The notes beneath the pieces were generated by a model that was given only the letters and a program-made list of their open reading frames with translations, made no database searches and was not told the DNA's origin. Positions 21,901-29,914 of a stretch of DNA of 29,914 nucleotides are shown here, piece after piece. Position 1 is the stretch's first letter. The number at the start of each line of letters is the position of its first letter. The position numbers were made by a program, and so were the translations under genes. The stretch comes from Mastigamoeba balamuthi (Eukaryota > Evosea > Mastigamoebida > Mastigamoebidae), in the NCBI GenBank assembly GCA_902651635.1, contig CACRSC010000020.1:221068-250981 (forward strand). The letters run 5' to 3'.

Positions 21901-22945
21901 TATGGGAACCCCAGCAGAGATCGGCCCCACTATGAACGAATCCCTCATTCACGAAGCGGGCAACCGTGGTTGGCTAATAAATAGAAAAAGAGCGGAAGGA
22001 CTGATGCGCCACCTGGTACGCAGCAACCAAGGAGAACCAACACACAAACCAGTGGACCTGAGTAAGATGGGTTACCGCTTTAATACGAACCTGGAGCTTC
22101 AATGGACCATCACATCGAACACAGGAGATGGCACGTGGAAGGACTGGCTAATCGTAGCAACTGATGGATCCTACGATCCAAGCTCTGGAAAAATGGCAAT
22201 GGCCGTAGTGGTGGAAGAACACTCTGAAATGAACGAAGCCATACAAGTCACGGGCGTGTGCGCCTCATGGACACCGGAACTCCGCGCGGTTGAATACGTG
22301 GCAGAAATCATGGATCCGACATCCAAATGCATCATAGCATGTGACAATGACCTGATAGTATGCACTCTAAATACAGGAGACCTCACCACAGTAGTGGACA
22401 AAGACGCAGTCTGCCGATTCGTTCGACTACGGGAACACGCACAGGCCAACGGAGGAAATATTGTCCTCCAACATATCCATAGCCATCAACTGGAAGGCCG
22501 AGGGGAGGAAAGCGAGGCCACTAAAGCCCGCATTGCACAGGACAACCAAAGATGGGGCACGGAACTACAGAGGGTCATCCGCCTGAATGCAAAGGCAGAC
22601 CAACTCGCACAACAAGCTTTGTCACTAGACAGACGCCACGAGCCAGACCACCCCCTGTGGGGTATAGAACTCGCCTCTATCCAAGAACTTACCACGACAG
22701 CACCACCGAAACCCACACACAACTTTCACACAGTCTTCAGCATTGCTCAGCGACACCGCCTCCTCCGCTGTGAAGAAACAGAGACGACAGCAGGAATGAC
22801 GAAGATCCCTCCAGTCCTCCTGCATGAAGGAACCAGAAAACAGGCCCAGCACATGGGAGGTCTCCGATGGCATCAAGCCATCATGGGCACCTATCGCACA
22901 CATAATAACGCGCAAACACACGTCAAGCAACGTAGCGGCACGTAG
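18971..22945 (+). pseudogene. LINE ORF2 (endonuclease, reverse transcriptase, RNase H) with two in-frame TGA codons
   Basis: One frame runs through 1324 codons with TGA at codon 448 (20312-20314) and codon 588 (20732-20734). The endonuclease (1-230) has ASWNVQ, LQEL, GDLNTW (Asp139, Asn141), RLDYI and SDHAPI (Asp218, His219). The reverse transcriptase has GVRQGDPLS and YADDMVLLA (from residue 718). The RNase H has ATDGSYD (Asp1065), PELRAVEY and ACDND. All catalytic residues I looked for are present. The second TGA sits in QEGF-stop-EGHST, where LINE reverse transcriptases usually have Arg; CGA to TGA is a single C-to-T change. The simplest reading is a recently inactivated copy. No frameshifts were seen. 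Confidence 0.85.
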
Positions 22946-23046
22946 CGGACCCTGCCGCAGCGGTGCGTAGCGCAATGAATGAACTACGCGGCATAGCGAA
23001 GGGTCCGCTGCATGCCGCTACGCATGGTTCCGCTACGTGCCGCTAC
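22931..23046. repeat. Inverted repeat after the LINE
   Basis: A 17-bp arm at 22932-22948 is exactly the reverse complement of 23030-23046, and 22947-22953 pairs with 23000-23006. The arm is itself built of a repeated CGTAGCGGCA unit. The ORF2 stop codon lies in the left arm. The segment could fold into a long hairpin. It abuts the N at 23058. Confidence 0.8.
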
Positions 23047-23057
23047 ACATGATGCCG

Positions 23058-23058
23058 N
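23058..23058. other. Assembly gap (single N)
   Basis: A single ambiguous base joins the LINE end to the middle of a CCP repeat of copy B. It is best read as a contig join of unknown size. Confidence 0.85.
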
Positions 23059-25565
23059 TGCACCCCGGGGCGGTCTGCCACGACCCCGCGAAGCAGTGGC
23101 CCTCGACGGCCGAGTACCCTGTGGCGCACACAAACGAGCAGTCGGACCCGCTGGCCATGGAGCTCGCGCACGTGCCCCAGCTCGTCGCTGTGCTGGGCTG
23201 CACTGTGGAGCACGGGTCGGGGTCGCACGTGGGGGCCGAGGCCCAGTCCCCGGCGACGCACGAGCCGGAGACTGGCGAGTAGCCCGACAGGCACTCGAGG
23301 GTGCACGAGACACCGCTCGGTACAGTACCCCAGCACGAGCCCCATCCGGTGGACGTGCTCGGCTGCGCCAGGAAGCAACACTTCGAGCAGTCCTGGCAGG
23401 TCGTGTTGGCGCAGAGCACTGTGCTGCCCGAGCAGATGGAGGACTGGGCCAGCAGCATTGCGCACACAGCGTCCGGAACGACCCCTGTCAGCTGGTTATG
23501 ATCTATCAGCCTGCGCTGCTGTCAGAAGAGAACGGACGCCGTTCTGGCGTACAGATTGTGGGCACTCGCCATGTTGGCCAGGGAGGCTGGCACTGTCCCG
23601 CTGAACTGATTGTCCCTTAGACTTCTGTAATGAAAGGCATTTGGTCTTGGAGCTATGGGTCCCAGAGAATAACGTACATCAAGACCAGGTTCTGGAGATT
23701 GCCAAGAGCATCTGGAATGGTACCATTGAAGTGATTGGAACTCATGTCACTGTCCCCGGAAATTGTCAGAGACCATCCGATATGAGTTATCAGAGGTACA
23801 GATTGATTAGTTGATTAAGGCTGTCAATGGCTCCAGGAATTGGGCCTTCCAGATGGTTGTGCCCAAGGTATCTGAATATCGTATGTGAGAGTGAGAGCAA
23901 CTGACATTAATCTACAGCTGTGCCAGACTTGTCAGGTTGGTGATTGATAGAGGAAGTGCTCCAGACAGATTGTTGTTGTTGAGGTATCTACAACAGATGT
24001 AAACTTCTGAGGCATTCATGGTGCGCACAGACTAGTGAGGGTGATCAGCTCTCCGATGCTCCTGGGAAGCGTTCCACTTAGGAAGGCTGAGCTGAGGTCT
24101 CTATACAGCGGTGAGAAAGGGTTTACATGTTGTGTGAATGGCACAGTGTCCGAATGCTATCCAGCTGCCCAATCGTGGATGGGATTGAATCGTTTATCAA
24201 ATTGGACCCTGCTGAGCTGTGGAACAGATTTATGTTACTCAGAAAACGAGACTGCTCGTACAGCTGCTCCAGGACTGACAGGTTACCAATCGTAGATGGC
24301 AGAGAACCACCCAGAGAATTGTGGTCCAGGAGGCTACGGGCTAATGAGTGACTAGAGGTCTCGCAAATTGTCTTCTTACAGTTCCTTCAAATTTAGAAGA
24401 GAGCCTATTGAGTCCGGTATGGTTCCGCTCAACTGATTGCTCTGTAAATGCCTTTTTCCCAGTCAGTTTGAGAAGGGTATTCCCAATTTGCACAATTTGA
24501 CCAGATGGTTGAGATTCCCTATTGAAGTTGGTATCGTTCCGCTGAGCGAGGCAGACTCAATCTTTCTGTTCCTGTGTTATCGTGGGTTATCGCCTTTGGT
24601 CGCACATCTCTTCGAGACTGAGCAAGTTCACGATTGTGCTTGGAAGCGAGGACGTGAAGTGGTTCTCAAACAACACTCTGCACGACTGTCAGCATCATTT
24701 TACAATGAGCGGGCAAAATACAGGCTCTTCAGAGGAGCAATTCCTCCGATTGAACTCGGAATCGCTCCTGATAACTGGTTTTTGCTCATGTCTCTGTTGC
24801 ACAGTCAAAAACTCGACACCGTTGTCAAAAAAACCCACAGAATGGTCAGCTGCGCGAGGTTCCCCACCATCTCAGGGATGGTGCCATTGAGCGCATTGTA
24901 GCTGATGTCCCTGTAAGGAACCGTGAGTAACAATGCTCGTGGGGCGGATCCGTTGGCTTACAGCCGTCTGAGGTTTACGAGGTTGCCTAATGAAGAGGGC
25001 ACTGTCCCTGAGAGCACGTTCAAATACAGTTGCCTGGCCATTTTGTCAGTGGATAAGCGCTGGTTCTCTCTTACAGCGACGTGAGCTTCACGAGATCCCC
25101 GATGCTGTTCGGGATTGTCCCACTCAGGTGCATGTAGGTCATCTCCCTTCATGGCAGGAGTAGTCAGAGGCAGTCGGCACACAGGGTGAAGGCCAGGCAT
25201 CGCGCACAGCACCGTGAGGTTTCCCAGAGTCCCTATGGAGGCTGGAATGGTCCCTCCGATCAGGCTATTGGAGTCGATGTCCCTGCGGAGGGCTGTCAGC
25301 GAAGGGCTCGGGGACGGCCTGGGGGGCCCACAGCTGCGTCACAGAGTCCCCGGCGCACTGGACTCCCGTGAGGCTGGACTGGCACGGCGTCGACCACCCG
25401 CAGGGGTCCACCCACCCGGAAGAAGCCGGCGTCGCCGAGGTGTACAGCTGGCAGAGCACAGCGACCTCGTCTGCGGGGGCCGCAGGGGCCACGCGGGCAG
25501 CGCAGGAGAGCATCACCATGAGGGCAGCGCAGACCACTGCGCGAGCATCGCGACGGTGTGAGTGG
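23059..25565 (-). CDS. LRR-CCP(-PARP?) receptor, copy B, cut off by the assembly gap
   Basis: Second copy of the gene at 10658-15784, about nine bases in ten alike by eye, including introns. The leader exon is 25332-25565 (VVCAALMVMLSC, then the LRR N-cap). LRR exons follow with the same phase-2 borders: for example DIDSNSLIGG, MTYMHLSGTIPNS, QLYLNVLSGTVPSS, DISYNALNGTIPE, DMSKNQLSGAIPS. The last exon starts at 23510 with LIDHNQLTG-like LRR16 coding and runs through the Cys-rich linker and about two CCP repeats before it meets the N. No stop or frameshift was noticed, so it is not evidently a pseudogene. The missing part (remaining CCPs, membrane segment, PARP) probably lies beyond the gap. 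The start codon is unresolved, as in copy A. Confidence 0.75.
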
Positions 25566-25966
25566 CTGCAAGTGGAGGAGTGGGAGAGAGGGGGGGATGT
25601 CCAGGGCGCGCACGGCGGCGGCGGCGAGGCGGCGACGTGCTGGATGCCTGAGGCCTCGTGGTCATCTGAACGAGTTTTTTTATTTTTGGCTGATCACCGA
25701 TAAACGCACTCGTCCTCTCGGCCCGGTTTTGGGTGGCTGTGCATTGTCCACAACCCTTCTGGAAGCGGGCACATCACGCAGGCCTCGAGAGAGCGGGGGG
25801 CAGTCCGACCTCGGTGTCGTCGGCCAGAGCCACCGCGGAGGACCCTCGCGTCCAGACGCTGTGGCCCCGGGCTCTGCCCGTTCGCCGTGTTCCAAGTACC
25901 AGAGAGGAAACCGGAGACCCGGAACCCCCCAAAGGTATTTCGGGCACTGCCGGGAAGACAGGGCAG
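24753..25966. repeat. Left copy of an exact 1214-bp duplication
   Basis: Identical, as far as checked, to 25968-27181 with a constant offset of 1215. The right end touches the N at 25967. Confidence 0.9.
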
Positions 25967-25967
25967 N
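25967..25967. other. Assembly gap (single N)
   Basis: The single N lies exactly between two identical 1214-bp segments, as expected if two overlapping contigs were placed end to end. Confidence 0.9.
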
Positions 25968-26780
25968 AACTCGGAATCGCTCCTGATAACTGGTTTTTGC
26001 TCATGTCTCTGTTGCACAGTCAAAAACTCGACACCGTTGTCAAAAAAACCCACAGAATGGTCAGCTGCGCGAGGTTCCCCACCATCTCAGGGATGGTGCC
26101 ATTGAGCGCATTGTAGCTGATGTCCCTGTAAGGAACCGTGAGTAACAATGCTCGTGGGGCGGATCCGTTGGCTTACAGCCGTCTGAGGTTTACGAGGTTG
26201 CCTAATGAAGAGGGCACTGTCCCTGAGAGCACGTTCAAATACAGTTGCCTGGCCATTTTGTCAGTGGATAAGCGCTGGTTCTCTCTTACAGCGACGTGAG
26301 CTTCACGAGATCCCCGATGCTGTTCGGGATTGTCCCACTCAGGTGCATGTAGGTCATCTCCCTTCATGGCAGGAGTAGTCAGAGGCAGTCGGCACACAGG
26401 GTGAAGGCCAGGCATCGCGCACAGCACCGTGAGGTTTCCCAGAGTCCCTATGGAGGCTGGAATGGTCCCTCCGATCAGGCTATTGGAGTCGATGTCCCTG
26501 CGGAGGGCTGTCAGCGAAGGGCTCGGGGACGGCCTGGGGGGCCCACAGCTGCGTCACAGAGTCCCCGGCGCACTGGACTCCCGTGAGGCTGGACTGGCAC
26601 GGCGTCGACCACCCGCAGGGGTCCACCCACCCGGAAGAAGCCGGCGTCGCCGAGGTGTACAGCTGGCAGAGCACAGCGACCTCGTCTGCGGGGGCCGCAG
26701 GGGCCACGCGGGCAGCGCAGGAGAGCATCACCATGAGGGCAGCGCAGACCACTGCGCGAGCATCGCGACGGTGTGAGTGG
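25968..26780 (-). pseudogene. Second appearance of copy-B N-terminal exons (assembly overlap)
   Basis: Leader/LRR N-cap exon 26547-26780 and the following LRR exons are the same as in copy B. The series stops in mid-LRR at the N (DMSKNQLSGAIPS). It should be merged with copy B rather than counted as a gene. Confidence 0.8.
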
Positions 26781-27181
26781 CTGCAAGTGGAGGAGTGGGA
26801 GAGAGGGGGGGATGTCCAGGGCGCGCACGGCGGCGGCGGCGAGGCGGCGACGTGCTGGATGCCTGAGGCCTCGTGGTCATCTGAACGAGTTTTTTTATTT
26901 TTGGCTGATCACCGATAAACGCACTCGTCCTCTCGGCCCGGTTTTGGGTGGCTGTGCATTGTCCACAACCCTTCTGGAAGCGGGCACATCACGCAGGCCT
27001 CGAGAGAGCGGGGGGCAGTCCGACCTCGGTGTCGTCGGCCAGAGCCACCGCGGAGGACCCTCGCGTCCAGACGCTGTGGCCCCGGGCTCTGCCCGTTCGC
27101 CGTGTTCCAAGTACCAGAGAGGAAACCGGAGACCCGGAACCCCCCAAAGGTATTTCGGGCACTGCCGGGAAGACAGGGCAG
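25968..27181. repeat. Right copy of the exact 1214-bp duplication
   Basis: Repeats 24753-25966 base for base where compared, so it again holds the copy-B leader exon (26547-26780, - strand), four full LRR exons and part of a fifth, plus part of the upstream region. It is very probably not a separate gene. It shows what truly lies upstream of copy B once the overlap is merged. Confidence 0.9.
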
Positions 27182-27612
27182 CGCGCGCAAACGCGTCGTG
27201 AAACGGACTCAGTGCATGCGTTGGCTGGACGACCCGTAAAATGCAACCAAGGAACCCGATGGAGCTGCCTGAGTGGCGCGGAGAGGAGGGGAGGGACCCA
27301 CTCCTGCGCAGTCACCGCAGGCTGCAAGGGCTCCCCGGAGTCATTTTTGGATTCGAAGCGGAGCACGCGTACGCACAGAGACACGCTCACAGGAGCCGGT
27401 GGCCAGTTCAGTCGGTTTTCCCTCACGATCTATCGCTTTTTTAGAGAGACAAGCCCACTACGAGCAACACGAGAGGAAGGGCCCTCGACAACGGGGGCAC
27501 GCATGGCACAGACAGCCTCGCATAGGAATTGCCACGGGGTGCGATGCTCTCACGACAGATGGATTTTACCGAAGATATTCAAAGATATTCAACACGTCAG
27601 CCCGGGGGAGAT
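26781..27612. promoter_or_regulatory. Intergenic region between divergent copy B and the ankyrin gene
   Basis: About 0.8 kb without a convincing gene. It corresponds to 15785-16552 upstream of copy A. It ends with the paired GATATTCAAA/GATATTCA motif (27568-27597), just before the first possible ATG of the ankyrin gene. It presumably contains promoters for both directions. Confidence 0.55.
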
Positions 27613-29914
27613 ATGAGAGAGGGCAGAAGAGACACGGCAACGCAACTCACGCCGCAAGACACCGCATCCGCACCGAAAACGCCGCGGCTCACAGACCCCC
27701 ACGACAAGATGGCCTCGGACGCCCTGAAGAACCTCGCCGGGGAGCTGCTGCGCGCCTCGGACGCCAACGACGCGGTGCTGGCGCGCACCCTCGCTGCGCC
27801 GTTCCTGGCCACCTACCGCCCACCGCCCCCCCTCGACTCGTTCCGCCTCCCCCCCTGTGCGCCCCCTCTTCCACCACCTCCCCTCTCTCTCTCCCTCCCC
27901 TCTGCTCCCCCCTGCTGCCCTGTCCTGCCAGGGTTGTGCGCGGCGGGGAGGGGGTTTCTTTTTTCTTTATTTCTTTTTGTTTCTTTTGGTTTGTGTTGGG
28001 CGCTGCGGGGGTTATTGGCGGCCGCGCCGCGCGCGCGCGCGCTGGGAGTGTTTGCAGCGGAGATTTTTTTTTTGGGGGGGGGGGGGGGTCCTCCCATGGG
28101 AGAGGATTCCCTCCCGTGGCTGGTGTGGCCGTGATATCCCAGATATCTCGTGGGGATGTTGGGGGGTGATTTGCGGGAGTGCATGGCCTGGGGCTCAAGC
28201 GACCTCTGCCGCTGCCGCGCAGCCGAAAACACGCTGCTCATGACGGTGGCGTCGCGGGGCCAGACGGAGATGCTGCTCCTGATGCTCCGGTTGAAGGTGC
28301 TGCCCCCCCCACTCCCCCGTGCCACTTTGCCAGCACAGATATCTCTCCCCTGTCGCTGAATCTCCCCTTCATGCCCCTGCACGCTCGGCTTGGGGCAGGC
28401 CGAAGTCAACGCCACCAACAAGGACGGCAACACGGCCATCATGCTGGCGGCGCTCTACGGCCACACCGACTGCGTCAAGCTGCTCAAGGAGGCCGGCGCC
28501 CAGCTCGACCACAAGAACATCGCCGGCGAGACGGGTGCGATATCTCTATCTTTTGACGAGAATTTTGGACCCGCGATTCCAGAATCAACCCCGATATTAA
28601 TATCTCGTGGCTGCGACAGTGCTGCACAACGCGTGCACGTCGGGCATCATCACCGTGGCCAAGATGCTGCTCGAGGCCGGCGTCAGCGCCGACTCGCCCA
28701 ACAAGGCCGGCGTCACGCCCATCATGCACGCGGCGCAGACGCCGACAGAGGCCATAGTGAGCCTCCTCCTGGACGCCGGCGCCAAGATCAACGCCGCTGA
28801 CGTGTGCGCGCAAATCTCCCCCCGGAATCTCCTGGAAATCTTCCGGAATCTGCTCGCCGCAGATTCATTTTCCCCTTTTTGCTGGAATCGCGCACGAATC
28901 CGCGCCATCTCGACTCACATGCGGCCGACGGGGCACAGCAAGGGCATGACGGCGCTGCACCACGCGGCCAAGGCGGGGTCGCAGCGCTGCGTGGAGTTCC
29001 TGGTGGAGAACGGCGCCGACGTGGCCCTGCGCACCAAGAGCGGCCAGTTCGCCCACGAGCTGTGCGCGGCGGACAAGAGTGCGCAGATCCCCATCCCCAG
29101 ATTCTCTTGTCCAGATTCCCGATTCCCGATATTTCTCCGGAGAATCTCATCGCCGGTATCTTCTCTCACAACACACTCGCTCGCTCGCTCGGTGTGCGCC
29201 AGATGGCAAGGCGTGCGCGGCGCTACTGGGGCAGAAGGTGGAGCAGCTGCAGCGGGAGAGCGACGCGCGGAAGGACGCGCTGGTGAAGCAGCTGGTGGCG
29301 GAGGAGCGGCGGCGGCACCCGCGGCGCGAGGCCTCTGCGTCGTCGTCGTCTGCGGCGTCGCCTGCGCACGCGCGGCAGCAGCAGCAGCAGCACGGGCGGC
29401 CCCAGCGCGAGGAGGAGGAGCGGCCGGCGGACAGGGGGCCGACGGAGGAGCAGCTGGCGGCGCGGCTCAAGGGCGCTGTGTTCATCGCGCCCGAGGAGGA
29501 GGGCGTCTGGCTGCCCGCCGACAAGAAGGGCCGCGCCAAGGCCGCCCACGCCCGCGCGCAGCAGGCGCTGCTCGAGCAGCAGCAGCGGGAGCAGCAGCAG
29601 GCGCAGCTCAGGGCCGCCGCGCAGAGGGCCCAGCGCCAGGAGACGCCGCCCGCCCGCCAGACGACCCCCGGCGCAGCCCCCCAGGCAGCGGCGCAGCAGG
29701 CGCAACAAGCGCAGCAGGCGCAGCAGACACAGCAGGGGCAGCAGCAGGCCCCCGTGGCACAGGTGCAGGCGCCGACGCACACGGCGACGGCGAGCAAGGG
29801 CGGCGTCTCGTGGGCGGCGATCGCCAAGGGCACAGCGCCCGCGCCGCAGCGCAAGCAGCCCAAGCCACAGAAGCAGCAGCAGCCGCCTCAGAACGCGCAG
29901 GCGCACGAGGCCGC
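27613..29914 (+). CDS. Ankyrin-repeat protein with long Q/A-rich tail (3' end outside window)
   Basis: Start is at 27613 or, more likely, 27709 (MASDALKNLAGELLRASDA). The first exon ends soon after FLATY near 27825-27860. The next exon ends at 28296; its acceptor is uncertain (28142 or about 28213). Further exons are 28399-28534, 28620-28803, 28939-29078 and 29203 to beyond the window. About four ankyrin repeats are visible: NTLLMTVASRGQTEMLLLML; GNTAIMLAALYGHTDCVKLL; TVLHNACTSGIITVAKMLLE with VTPIMHAAQTPTEAIVSLLL; and MTALHHAAKAGSQRCVEFLV. After them come a coiled, charged stretch (VEQLQRESDARKDALVKQL) and more than 200 residues rich in Gln, Ala and Pro. Ankyrin repeats bind proteins; no catalytic domain is seen. 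The gene is divergent from copy B. Confidence 0.75.
28064..28088. repeat. Run of 10 T followed by 15 G
   Basis: A homopolymer pair in the large first intron of the ankyrin gene. Length is probably unreliable. Confidence 0.9.

Larger units (their letters stand above)
16553..22945 (+). mobile_element. Non-LTR retrotransposon (LINE) with APE endonuclease and RNase H
   Basis: Two open frames in the order ORF1 (16847-18913) and ORF2 (18971-22945), separated by 57 bp. ORF2 carries APE-type endonuclease, reverse transcriptase and RNase H, as in the I-like group of LINEs. No LTR, integrase or protease is present. The left edge is set by where similarity between copies A and B stops; a T-run and a C-run follow it. 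The coding strand is rich in A and C and poor in G and T, unlike the flanking genes. No poly-A tail was seen. A short inverted-repeat region follows the ORF2 stop. Target-site duplication cannot be identified because the right flank ends at an assembly gap. Confidence 0.85.

Noticed and set aside
18971-22945. A genetic code in which TGA means Trp or Arg
   Set aside because: The receptor gene and several other frames appear to end naturally at TGA, and only the LINE shows internal TGA. Mutation of a mobile element is simpler.
16553-22945. Retrovirus or LTR retrotransposon
   Set aside because: There are no LTRs, protease, integrase or envelope. The APE endonuclease and domain order are those of a LINE.
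23059-25565. Copy B as a truncated pseudogene
   Set aside because: Exons and splice sites look intact and the break coincides with an N inside a repeat array. Assembly is the simpler cause.
25968-26780. A third LRR receptor gene
   Set aside because: It is identical to copy B and abuts an N, so it is treated as contig overlap.
1-29914. tRNA, rRNA or other structured RNA genes
   Set aside because: No tRNA-like A/B boxes with cloverleaf pairing and no rRNA-like blocks were recognised by eye. A covariance-model scan could not be run.

Overview
The window looks like nuclear DNA of an intron-rich, fairly GC-rich microbial eukaryote. Genes are split by short GT-AG introns, mostly 40-135 bp. There are secreted and membrane receptor proteins with one transmembrane segment, a LINE retroelement, and a eukaryote-specific ribosome-rescue gene (ASCC2/Cue3). 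One small gene resembles the bacterial 'iron-only hydrogenase system regulator' (TM1266-type) family. That would fit an anaerobic protist with [FeFe] hydrogenase, for example an archamoeba such as Mastigamoeba, but the species cannot be fixed from the sequence alone. Two single N bases (23058 and 25967) mark assembly joins.

Left part, + strand. 1-1157 is non-coding with a GA/CA microsatellite. 1158-5317 is a nine-exon receptor gene: signal peptide, two tandem periplasmic-binding-protein-like ligand domains, one membrane segment, and a cytoplasmic kinase-like domain that has lost the usual catalytic residues. 5318-7477 is AT-richer and holds a decayed piggyBac-like transposase. 7478-8074 is the TM1266-like gene and 8082-10556 is a six-exon ASCC2 homologue.

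Middle part, - strand. 10658-15784 is the most unusual gene: signal sequence, LRR N-cap, 16 plant-type leucine-rich repeats, about ten sushi/CCP-like cysteine-rich repeats, a membrane segment, and a PARP-type ADP-ribosyltransferase domain with an apparently intact H-Y-E triad. Fifteen of the LRRs are each exactly one exon, all bounded by phase-2 introns. Everything after the LRRs lies in one 3-kb exon. Its upstream region (15785-16552) ends abruptly at a LINE element (about 16553-22945, + strand; ORF1, then ORF2 with endonuclease, reverse transcriptase and RNase H). ORF2 has two in-frame TGA codons.

Right part. After an inverted repeat and the first N, a second copy of the LRR/CCP gene (copy B, 23059-25565, - strand) is cut off inside its CCP repeats. 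A 1214-bp segment is repeated exactly on the two sides of the second N, almost certainly two overlapping contig ends that were not merged. Upstream of copy B and divergent from it is a + strand gene for an ankyrin-repeat protein with a long Q/A-rich tail; it runs off the window end.

Taken together, this is a neighbourhood of receptor-like genes (a pseudokinase receptor and two copies of a putative ADP-ribosylating receptor) interspersed with housekeeping genes and transposon remains, with assembly problems wherever repeats occur.
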